From NCBI RefSeq assembly GCF_012034205.1, contig NZ_JAATEM010000039.1, positions 1 through 62,593 on the forward strand: a stretch of 62,593 nucleotides of DNA. The letters are read 5' to 3'. Below the pieces are notes generated by a model, which worked only from the letters and a program-made list of their open reading frames with translations, searched no databases and was not told the DNA's origin. This DNA is from Streptomyces composti. Its GTDB lineage: Bacteria; Actinomycetota; Actinomycetes; Streptomycetales; Streptomycetaceae. The translations under genes and the position numbers were made by a program. Positions 33,601-39,894 of this stretch are shown in pieces. The first letter of the stretch is position 1; each line of letters opens with the position of its first letter.

Positions 33601-33756
33601 GTACTTGGACTCGTCCGACACCTGCTCGTAGAACTTCACCAGGCGTTCGGCGTCGTCGGCGGTGATGGGCCGGATGCGTGCGGTGCCGCCGTCGCGCAGC
33701 ACCACGTCGGCTTCCCAGTGGGCGGGGTACTCGTGCCGGTCCGACGAGGTCTGCAT
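30676..33756 (-). CDS. GNAT acetyltransferase - acyl-CoA synthetase (NDP-forming) fusion, Pat-type
   Basis: A 1026-residue fusion. Residues about 15-190 form a GNAT N-acetyltransferase domain with the acetyl-CoA loop QGRGVASALL. Residues about 210-610 form the CoA-binding and ligase domains of NDP-forming acyl-CoA synthetase (SVAVIGAGRTPGGVGRNIL; IGPNAFGIINT; FAQSGAIG), and about 740-1026 the ATP-grasp half. This is the architecture of the actinobacterial/enterobacterial protein acetyltransferase Pat, which acetylates lysines, for instance in acetyl-CoA synthetase. A Pro/Ala-rich linker of about 117 residues (617-733) separates the two synthetase halves, making it longer than I expect for the family. 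The ATG follows TACTCT by 7 nt. Confidence 0.9.
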   Translation of the reverse strand: MQTSSDRHEYPAHWEADVVLRDGGTARIRPITADDAERLVKFYEQVSDESKYFRFFAPYPRLSAKDVHRFTHHDYVDRVGLAATVGGEFIATVRYDRIGTDGSPASAPADEAEVAFLVQDAHQGRGVASALLEHIAAVARERGIRRFAAEVLPANTKMIKVFTDAGYTQKRSFEDGVVRLEFDLEPTDRSLAVQYAREQRAEARSVQRLLAPGSVAVIGAGRTPGGVGRNILGNIRDAGFPGRLYAVNRALPEEQKELDGIPAHRSVREIDGPVDLAVVAVPAEHVPDVVTECGEHGVQGLVVISAGYAESGPEGRERQRALVRQARSYGMRIIGPNAFGIINTAPQVRLNASLAPEMPRPGRIGLFAQSGAIGIALLSRLHRRGGGVTGVTGVSTFVSSGNRADVSGNDVLQYWYEDPDTDVALMYLESIGNPRKFTRLARRTAAAKPLVVVQGARHGAGPRGHAVRATRLPHATVSALLRQAGVIRVDTITELVDTGLLLARQPLPAGPRVAILGNSESLGLLTYDACLAEGLRPHPPQDLTTQATAEDFHAALSRALADDGCDAVVVTAIPSVGESSVGDAALAEALRSAATATPSKPVLVVHVELGGLAEALSAAASTARPPRRPEPAAAEPDDPAPAPDGALAPPPSDDRPSPADRPAPAERPPALRPSASRPPTPPSSPARPPAPGARTAPPAPPAHAGAVASEGAPVPAPPGAARAAGAPVPSAPTPTPPKGAPLIPAYPAAERAVRALGHAVAYAQWRRDAAEPGKVPEYDDIDERRAAALIDGMLARGQGLTLGSEDTCELLGAYGIDVHRALPAPTPDAAAEAAARLGYPVALKATAPHLRHRADLGGVRLDLADEDQLRRAYTELTGLFGTAEELRPVVQRMAPRGVDTVVRAVIDPAAGAVLSFGLAGAASQLLDDTAHRLIPVTDREAASLVRSIRTAPLLFGWRGSAPVDTPALEELLLRVSRLVHDHPEVVAVTLEPVVVAPQGLSVLGASVRLAPPPARDDLGPRTLPAY

Positions 33757-33763
33757 GGGCCCC

Positions 33764-33769
33764 AGAGTA
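33764..33769 (-). promoter_or_regulatory. Candidate leaderless -10 box (TACTCT)
   Basis: TACTCT is followed by seven bases and the ATG of the Pat-type gene, with no ribosome site between. The divergent ptsH gene begins about 170 bases away. Confidence 0.5.
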
Positions 33770-33893
33770 CGGCTCGCGCCCGGCGACGGCGCGAGGCAGT
33801 CTGTGGAGAAACGGACGCGGGACCGGGGCCGCACGGCCCGCCGGGCGGCACCGAGGGCGGGCGCCGCTCCCGGCATGCCCCACGATATGGAAA

Positions 33894-33909
33894 ACTGGTC
33901 TAGACAACC
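33894..33909 (+). promoter_or_regulatory. DasR-responsive element (dre) upstream of ptsH
   Basis: ACTGGTCTAGACAACC closely matches the DasR operator consensus ACTGGTCTAGACCACT: the palindromic core TGGTCTAGAC is intact and only the outer right half deviates. It ends 24 bases before the ptsH ATG. DasR is the GntR-type repressor responding to N-acetylglucosamine metabolism, and ptsH is a known member of its regulon in S. coelicolor. Confidence 0.85.
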
Positions 33910-33933
33910 CGGAACACCGAAGGGCAGCAACAC

Positions 33934-34215
33934 ATGGCTGAGCGCCGCGTCAACGTCGGCTGGGCCGAGGGTCTCCACGCCCGCCCCGCCTCCATCTTCG
34001 TCCGAGCCGCCACGGCCGCAGGCGTCCCGGTGACGATCGCCAAGGCCGGGGGCGACCCCGTCAACGCGGCCTCCATGCTGGCCGTGCTGGGGCTGGGCGC
34101 CCAGGGCGGCGAGGAGGTCGTCCTCGCCTCCGACGCCGAGGGCGCGGACGCCGCCCTGGACCGTCTGGCGAAGCTGGTCTCCGAAGGCCTCGAGGAGCTT
34201 CCCGAGACCGTCTGA
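33934..34215 (+). CDS. ptsH: HPr phosphocarrier protein of the PTS
   Basis: A 93-residue HPr, the small cytoplasmic phosphoprotein that passes phosphate from enzyme I to sugar-specific EIIA. The phospho-acceptor His15 is in GLHARPAS, and the regulatory-helix region near 46-52 reads VNAASMLAV, keeping a serine near the position phosphorylated by HPr kinase in Firmicutes. The ATG is preceded by GAAGGG. It is controlled by a DasR site and terminated by a strong hairpin. Enzyme I is not in the window. Confidence 0.95.
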   Translation: MAERRVNVGWAEGLHARPASIFVRAATAAGVPVTIAKAGGDPVNAASMLAVLGLGAQGGEEVVLASDAEGADAALDRLAKLVSEGLEELPETV

Positions 34216-34253
34216 ATTGCTCCGCACGGCCCGCACGCAATGAGTGCGGCACA

Positions 34254-34294
34254 AAGTGAGGGGTCCGCCCGGCCGCTGGGCGGACCCCTCACTT
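34254..34294. terminator. Intrinsic terminator after ptsH
   Basis: The 17-bp arms at 34254-34270 and 34278-34294 are perfect complements with a 7-nt loop (GGCCGCT), followed by a T run, an unusually canonical rho-independent terminator for this genus. A smaller stem (CCGCAC/GTGCGG, 34231-34249) precedes it. Confidence 0.95.
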
Positions 34295-34398
34295 TTCATT
34301 TTCCCGGGCAGCCGGTCCCCGCCGGCGCTTTCGGGATTTCCGGGCAGCAGAAAAATCCCCCCGTGAATTTCCCGCACTCTTTGTATACGGCTCCCGTG

Positions 34399-35097
34399 TT
34401 AATTCCGAACGCTCGTCGTGTTTACGGCATGTTGCGCCTTCCTCACAGGCTCCCCGTCGCGGTCGCCGCCCGAGGCCGTGCGCAGCCGGTGCGCGGCGGT
34501 GGTGCGCTCGGTGTGCTGCGCGGTCAGCGAGCGGGCGCGCTCGACGTCGCCGCGCGCCACGGCGTCCACGATCGCACCGTGCTCGGCCCAGTACTCCGCC
34601 GGGTCGGACGGCGCGTCCAGGGTGTACATCCAGGCGATCTTGTGCCGCAGCTGGGTCAGCATCGAGGCCAGCGCCTGGCTGCCGGAGGCCTGGGCGAGCG
34701 TCTCGTGGAACCAGCTGCCGAGGGAGCGCAGTTCATCGCTGCTGCCCCGGCGGGCCCGCTCCCGCCCGAGCCGCACCAGGCCGCGCAGCACCTTCAGATG
34801 GGCGTCCGTGCGGCGCTGGGCGGCGCGCGCGGCCCCCAGCGGCTCCAGCAGCAGACGCATCTCGAGCAGGTCGGCGGCCTCCTGCTCGGTGGGCTCAGCC
34901 ACGCAGGCGCCGGCGTGCCGCCGGGTCACCACGAAGCCCTCGGCCTCCAGGGTGCGCAGCGCCTCGCGGACCGGGACGCGGGAGACGCCGTAGCGACGGG
35001 CGAGGAGTTCTTCGGTGAGCCGGCTTCCGCGCTCGAATACACCGGCGACGATGTCGTCCCGGATCGCCGTGCACACCGAGTGCGCGGGAATACGCAT
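34399..35097 (-). CDS. GntR/FadR-family transcriptional regulator
   Basis: A 232-residue regulator. The N-terminal winged helix-turn-helix (about 1-70, LTEELLARRYGVSRVPVREAL) is GntR type, and the C-terminal all-helical FCD domain (about 80-215) is the FadR-like ligand domain, with a basic tail (RTASGGDRDGEPVRKA). The ligand is unknown. The ATG at 35097 has GGAGG upstream. It lies between ptsH and the M23 peptidase gene and is not obviously linked to either. Confidence 0.9.
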   Translation of the reverse strand: MRIPAHSVCTAIRDDIVAGVFERGSRLTEELLARRYGVSRVPVREALRTLEAEGFVVTRRHAGACVAEPTEQEAADLLEMRLLLEPLGAARAAQRRTDAHLKVLRGLVRLGRERARRGSSDELRSLGSWFHETLAQASGSQALASMLTQLRHKIAWMYTLDAPSDPAEYWAEHGAIVDAVARGDVERARSLTAQHTERTTAAHRLRTASGGDRDGEPVRKAQHAVNTTSVRN

Positions 35098-35255
35098 GAC
35101 CGACCTCCGGCTCAATCCCCGTGACACGCCGGCGAAGGGCGTGTTGTTTCGTGACTCTATTGCAATCCCGGGGATTTTCCGACGGCAGGCCGGAACTCAT
35201 ACTTGTTTTTTGGACAACCGGCGCGACAACCGGGCGCGGCCTGCCCCGGGGAAGC

Positions 35256-35290
35256 CGTCAGGCCCCGGCTCGGGGAGCCGGGGCCTGACG
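35256..35290. terminator. Hairpin downstream of the M23 peptidase gene
   Basis: The 15-bp arms at 35256-35270 and 35276-35290 are perfect complements with the loop CGGGG. It lies 23 bases after the M23 stop codon on the minus strand. Confidence 0.9.
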
Positions 35291-35312
35291 GAAGAGTGCC
35301 GGATGCGCGCTC

Positions 35313-36086
35313 TCAGAGCTCGACGCCGTGCGCGCGGAGGTAGGCGACCGGGTCGATGTCGGACCCGTACTCGGCGCTGGTGCGGGCCTCGAAGTGCAGG
35401 TGGGCGCCGGTGACGTTGCCAGTGGCGCCGGAGTTGCCGATCTGCTGGCCCGCGGTGACCTGCTGGCCCACCGAGACGCTGATCGAGGACAGGTGGGCGT
35501 ACTGGGTGTAGGTGCCGTCGTGCATCTTGATGACGACCTGGTTGCCGTACGCGCCGCCCCAGCCGGCCTCCACCACGGTGCCCATGCCGACCGACCGGAC
35601 GGGGGTGCCGCTGGCGGCGTGGAAGTCGATGCCGGTGTGGCTGCCGGAGGACCAGACGGCGCCGCCGGCCTGGTAGGAGGTGGAGACGTAGGAGCCGGCG
35701 ATCGGCGAGACGAAGGTGTTGAGGCGCTTGCGCTCGGCCTCGCGCTCGGCGCGCTCCTTGGCGGCCCGGGCCTCGGCAGCCGCCTTGGCCGCCTTCTTGC
35801 GGGCGGCCTCCTCGGCGGCCTTGCGAGCCGCCTCCTCGGCGGCCTCGCGTGCCGCCTCGTGCTGGGCGGCGGCCTGGGCGTCGATCCGGTCGGCGACCGT
35901 GTCGCCCATGTCGATGACGGGGGTGAGGCCGGTCTGCGCCGCGGCGGGCTCGGCGGCGAAGGCGGGAGCGGCGAGCGAACCGACGACGCCGGTGCCGGTG
36001 AGGGCCGCTATGCCCGCGGCACGCGCGGTGCCGCGCTGGATCCGGCTGGGACGACGATGCTTGCCCGTGGCGCGTGTGAACGCCAT
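35313..36086 (-). CDS. Secreted M23 family metallopeptidase
   Basis: A 257-residue exported peptidoglycan endopeptidase of the lysostaphin/LytM type. A Sec signal peptide (basic N-terminus, hydrophobic 23-40, cleavage near PAFA-A at 44) is followed by a long Ala/Glu/Arg coiled coil (about 68-122). The C-terminal M23 domain (about 125-257) has the zinc ligands SGSHTGIDFH and HLHF. It acts outside the cell on peptide cross-bridges. A cyclic-di-AMP riboswitch precedes it, as for other Streptomyces wall hydrolases, so expression should fall when c-di-AMP is high. Confidence 0.95.
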   Translation of the reverse strand: MAFTRATGKHRRPSRIQRGTARAAGIAALTGTGVVGSLAAPAFAAEPAAAQTGLTPVIDMGDTVADRIDAQAAAQHEAAREAAEEAARKAAEEAARKKAAKAAAEARAAKERAEREAERKRLNTFVSPIAGSYVSTSYQAGGAVWSSGSHTGIDFHAASGTPVRSVGMGTVVEAGWGGAYGNQVVIKMHDGTYTQYAHLSSISVSVGQQVTAGQQIGNSGATGNVTGAHLHFEARTSAEYGSDIDPVAYLRAHGVEL

Positions 36087-36098
36087 GTACAGACTGGT

Positions 36099-36260
36099 CC
36101 TTTCCTTCCCTCTCGCCTACCGGGTTAGCTGACGGGTTCGGAGCAGGAAGGTCTCCTACGGACCCCCTCGCGGTGCGCGCGGGCGTCCGATTCACCCCAG
36201 GGACTGCGTATGGGTCCCCGGCTCCCCTGGCTCGCGCCGTACGGGGACTCGGCGATGACT
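36099..36260 (-). promoter_or_regulatory. Cyclic-di-AMP riboswitch (ydaO/yuaA class)
   Basis: On the minus strand the leader carries conserved ydaO blocks in order: GCCAGGGGAGCCGGGGA (5' part), GGGTGAATC (36197-36189), then GTCAGCTAACCC (36133-36122) and GTAGGCG (36120-36114), ending just before a purine-rich ribosome site. This class binds c-di-AMP and normally turns expression off. In Streptomyces it is known before wall-hydrolase genes such as rpf and M23/NlpC genes. The exact 5' boundary is approximate. Confidence 0.85.
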
Positions 36261-36407
36261 GTCCGGTGCCGCGGGTGCGGCGCACTGCCTGACGAACAGC
36301 CCGCATGACGCTAAACGGGGCGAGTTTCAATTCCCAAACGGATCCCGGTTTTTGTAGCGCATCCCACAGGGCAGACAGGCCCCCTCCACCTCAATCCGGG
36401 CATAAGT

Positions 36408-36439
36408 GAGCCCTGGTGACGTTTCCGTCACCAGGGCTC
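36408..36439. terminator. Hairpin between the M16 operon and the M23 riboswitch
   Basis: The 14-bp arms at 36408-36421 and 36426-36439 are perfect complements with a TTTC loop. It lies about 170 bases beyond the end of the second M16 gene on the minus strand. Confidence 0.85.
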
Positions 36440-36482
36440 GTCCGCGCCTGCCGCAAGGAGGCGTCCGACGGGGGCCGTACGG

Positions 36483-36563
36483 GCGTCGCCGGCGCGTCAG
36501 CGTCGCCGGCGCGTCAGCGGCGGCAGCTCCGGCAGCGTCGGCGGTGTCGGCGGTGTCGGCGGT
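36483..36563. repeat. Tandem repeats: 2 x 17 bp and 3 x 9 bp
   Basis: GCGTCGCCGGCGCGTCA is repeated exactly at 36483-36499 and 36500-36516. A 9-bp unit, GTCGGCGGT, follows three times at 36537-36563. The block lies in the 3' untranslated region of the M16 gene, before its terminator hairpin. Confidence 0.9.
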
Positions 36564-36609
36564 GTTGTCGACGGATCGTCAACTCGCCGCCCGCACGGGC
36601 GTCCACCGC

Positions 36610-37998
36610 CTACTCGGCGCTCACCACTGTGACGTCGCCGATCCCGAGCGCCTCCACGGGCGCCTTGATCTGCGCCGCGTCCCCGACCAGCACGGTCACG
36701 AGACGGTCCACCGGGAAGGCGTTCACCACGGCGGCCGTGGCCTCCACGGTGCCGGTGGCCGCCAACTGCCGGTACAGCTCGGCCTGGTAGTCGTCCGGCA
36801 GATGCTGCTCGACCTGGTCGGCGAGGGTGCTCGCGACGGCCGCGGCGGTCTCGTACTTCAGCGGCGCCACCCCGACCAGGTTCTGCACGCCGACGTCCCG
36901 TTCGGCGTCGGTGAGCCCCTCCGCGGCGAGGGTGCGCAGCACGGTCCACAGGTCCTGCAGCGCGGGGCCGGTGTTCGGGGTGTCCACCGAGCCGCTGATG
37001 GCGAGCATCGCGGCGCCGGTGCCCTCCGGCGTGGACCGCAGGACCTGGGTGAACGCCCGGACGCCGTAGGTGTAGCCCTTCTCCTCGCGCAGCACGCGGT
37101 CCAGGCGGGAGGTGAGGGTGCCGCCGAGGCAGTAGGTGCCCAGCACCTGCGCGGGCCAGACGCGGTCGTGCCGGTCGGGGCCGGTGCGGCCGATCAGCAG
37201 CTGGGTCTGGACGGCGCCGGGGCGGTCCACGATCACCACGCGGCCGGTGTCGTCCGCGATCACCGGCGGGACGGGGCGCGGCTGGGCCGCGGAGCCGGTC
37301 CAGGCGCCCAGCGTGTCACCGAGCAGCGCGTCGAGGTCGATACCGGTGAGGTCGCCGACGACCACCACGGTCGCCGTGGCGGGGCGGACGTGCCGGTCGT
37401 AGAAGGCGCGCACGGCCTTGGCGTCGATGCCGGCGACGGTCTCCTCGGTGCCCTGGCGGGGGCGGGACATGCGGGAGTCGGCCGGGAACAGCTCCTTGGA
37501 GAGCTCCTTGGCGGCGCGGCGGGAGGGGTTGGCCAGCTCGTGCGGGATCTCGTCGAGCCGGTTGCGCACCAGGCGTTCGACCTCGCTGTCGGCGAACGCG
37601 GGCGCCCGCAGCGCGTCGGCGATCAGGCCCAGGCCCTTGGCCAGCCGGGAGGCGGGCACCTCCAGGCTCAGGCGGACGCCCGGGTGGTCGGCGTGCGCGT
37701 CCAGAGTGGCGCCGGCCCGCTCCAGCTCGGCGGCGAACTCCTCGGCGGAGTGCTTGTCGGTGCCCTCGGAGAAGGCGCGCGCCATGATCGTGGCGACGCC
37801 GTCCAGGCCGGCCGGCTCGGCGTCCAGGGGCGCGTCGAGCAGCACCTCGACGGCGACGACCTGCTGGCCGGGGCGGTGGCAGCGCAGCACGGTCAGGCCG
37901 TTGCCGAGCGTGCTGCGCTCGGGGGCCGGGAACGCCCACGGCTTGGCCTCGCCCGCCTGCGGCTGGGGGTGGAACTCCATCGTGGCGAGCTCGGTCAC
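36610..37998 (-). CDS. M16-family peptidase-like protein, non-catalytic subunit type
   Basis: A 462-residue M16 (pitrilysin/MPP) family protein lacking the HxxEH zinc motif: at the expected position it reads LDGVATIMARAFSEG. The substrate-binding C-terminal pair typical of the inactive partner, with arginine and tyrosine in LREEKGYTYGVRA, is retained. It is presumably the alpha-like subunit pairing with the catalytic protein encoded just upstream. The GTG start overlaps that gene's stop (GTGA), giving 1:1 coupled expression. The cytoplasmic processing substrate is unknown. Confidence 0.9.
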   Translation of the reverse strand: MTELATMEFHPQPQAGEAKPWAFPAPERSTLGNGLTVLRCHRPGQQVVAVEVLLDAPLDAEPAGLDGVATIMARAFSEGTDKHSAEEFAAELERAGATLDAHADHPGVRLSLEVPASRLAKGLGLIADALRAPAFADSEVERLVRNRLDEIPHELANPSRRAAKELSKELFPADSRMSRPRQGTEETVAGIDAKAVRAFYDRHVRPATATVVVVGDLTGIDLDALLGDTLGAWTGSAAQPRPVPPVIADDTGRVVIVDRPGAVQTQLLIGRTGPDRHDRVWPAQVLGTYCLGGTLTSRLDRVLREEKGYTYGVRAFTQVLRSTPEGTGAAMLAISGSVDTPNTGPALQDLWTVLRTLAAEGLTDAERDVGVQNLVGVAPLKYETAAAVASTLADQVEQHLPDDYQAELYRQLAATGTVEATAAVVNAFPVDRLVTVLVGDAAQIKAPVEALGIGDVTVVSAE

Positions 37999-39374
37999 TT
38001 CGCCGCCTCCTCGATCTCGTCGCTGCCGGCGAGGGCAGCCGCTTCCTCCGCGCCCTCGGCGCTGTCCTCCGCGGTGACGGGCTCGTAGACGAGCACCGCG
38101 CGGTTGTCCGGCCGCAGGCGGGCCTTGGCGACCTCCTGGACCTCCTCGGCCGTCACATCCAGGACGCGCTGCACCGCCGTCAGGGCGAGCTGCGGGTCGC
38201 CGAAGAGGACGGCGTAGCGGCACAGTTCGTCGGCCCGGCCGGCGACCGTGCCCAGCCGGTCCAGCCATTCGCGCTCCAGCTGGGCCTGGGCGCGCTCCAT
38301 CTCCTCGGGCGTGGGGCCGTGCTCGGCGAACCGGGCCAGCTCCTCGTCGACGGCGGCCTCGATCACCGGCACCTCCACGTCGCCGGAGGTCTTCACGTCC
38401 AGCCAGCCGAGCGAGGGCGCGCCGGCCAGCCGCAGCAGGCCGAAGCCGGCCGCCACGGCCGTGCGGTCGCGCCGCACCAGCCGGTTGTACAGGCGGGAGG
38501 ACTCGCCGCCGCCGAGGACGGTGAGCGCCAGGTCGGCGGCGTCGCACTCCCGGGTGCCGTCATGGGGCAGCCGGTAGGCGGCCATCAGCGCACGCGCGGG
38601 GACCTCCTCCTCGACCACCTCGCGCAGCTCCTTGCCGATCACGTCGGGCAGCGAGCCGTCGCGGGGCTCGGGCTTGCCGTCGTGCGCGGGGATGGAGCCG
38701 AAGTACTTCTCGATCCAGGCCAGCGTCTGCTCGGGGTCGATGTCGCCGACCACGGAGAGCACCGCGTTGTTCGGCGCGTAGTAGGTGCGGAAGAACTGGC
38801 GGGCGTCCTCGAGCGTGGCCGCGTCCAGGTCGGCCATGGAGCCGATGGGCGTGTGGTGGTAGGGGTGGCCCTCCGGGTAGGCGAGGGCGGTCAGCTTCTC
38901 GAAGGCCGTGCCGTAGGGAACGTTGTCGTAGCGCTGGCGGCGTTCGTTCTTGACGACGTCCCGCTGGTTCTCCATGGACTCCTCGTCCAGGGCGGCCAGC
39001 AGGGAGCCCATGCGGTCGGCCTCCAGCCAGAGGGCGAGCTCCAGCTGGTGGGCGGGCATGGTCTCGAAGTAGTTGGTCCGCTCGAAGCTGGTCGTGCCGT
39101 TCAGGGAACCGCCGGCGCCCTGGACCAGCTCGAAGTGCCCGTTGCCCTTCACCTGGGCGGAACCCTGGAACATCAAGTGCTCGAAAAGGTGAGCCAGGCC
39201 GGTGCGTCCCTTGACCTCGTGGCGTGAACCGACGTCGTACCAGAGGCACACCGCTGCCACAGGGGTCAGGTGGTCCTCGGAGAGCACCACGCGCAGACCG
39301 TTGGCCAGGCGGTGCTCGGTCGCTGTCAGGCCGCCGGAGCCTGCCTGGGCTGTGGCCGTGTGACCCATGGGCAT
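37995..39374 (-). CDS. M16-family zinc metallopeptidase, catalytic subunit
   Basis: A 459-residue M16 peptidase. The inverted zinc motif HLFEH (62-66) and the distal glutamate in NQRDVVKNERRQ (about 137-148) are intact, in a core of two M16 halves; a C-terminal acidic tail (EDSAEGAEEAAALAGSDEIEEAAK) follows. The start ATG at 39374 is chosen for its AAGGGA ribosome site; a second in-frame ATG lies six bases later. With the inactive partner it should form a heterodimer like mitochondrial processing peptidase. It diverges from parC. Confidence 0.9.
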   Translation of the reverse strand: MPMGHTATAQAGSGGLTATEHRLANGLRVVLSEDHLTPVAAVCLWYDVGSRHEVKGRTGLAHLFEHLMFQGSAQVKGNGHFELVQGAGGSLNGTTSFERTNYFETMPAHQLELALWLEADRMGSLLAALDEESMENQRDVVKNERRQRYDNVPYGTAFEKLTALAYPEGHPYHHTPIGSMADLDAATLEDARQFFRTYYAPNNAVLSVVGDIDPEQTLAWIEKYFGSIPAHDGKPEPRDGSLPDVIGKELREVVEEEVPARALMAAYRLPHDGTRECDAADLALTVLGGGESSRLYNRLVRRDRTAVAAGFGLLRLAGAPSLGWLDVKTSGDVEVPVIEAAVDEELARFAEHGPTPEEMERAQAQLEREWLDRLGTVAGRADELCRYAVLFGDPQLALTAVQRVLDVTAEEVQEVAKARLRPDNRAVLVYEPVTAEDSAEGAEEAAALAGSDEIEEAAK

Positions 39375-39894
39375 GTACGTCCCTTCGATCGCGGAGGCGG
39401 TACGTGCCGGACCGCCGTTTCTGCCGGTCCTGCCACTGTATGCAAGCGCGCGGGAAGCCGGTGCCGTTCCCACGGCGGCACGGATTCGCCCAGAGCGAGC
39501 AGGCCGCGGTGAGCGCGGTGCGGAAGTGACGGCCGGGAGCACCGGGACGCCTGGACCGGCACACCGGGGACGCGGGCGCCCGCACCGCCCGGACCACCGG
39601 GGCGGGACCACCGGGTCGGCGCCACCGAGTGGGCACCGCCGGGCCCTGCCGCCCGCGCCGGAGCCGCAGAGCGGTCCCCTGCACGGCCGTGCCCGTGCCG
39701 CCCGGGCGGGGTGAACCGGTGCCGCGCTCACGCGCGTACCACCGGTGCGCGTACTCTTCTCGCGCCGCCGTCCCCGCTCGTGCCGGGCGGCCTCAGCCGG
39801 GTCCTGCGTCCCGGTTGTCAGTACGGCGGTCCACAATGGTCCGCGACAGATCCGTCATACGCCCGAGTGACCAGAACAAGAGGAGCCGGCAGCG
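39375..39894. other. Divergent intergenic region between M16 and parC genes
   Basis: About 520 bases, GC-rich on the left and mixed on the right. Long frames crossing it are shadows of the flanking genes. It should hold the parC promoter (about 39740-39880) and the M16 promoter. No operator was recognised. Confidence 0.4.
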
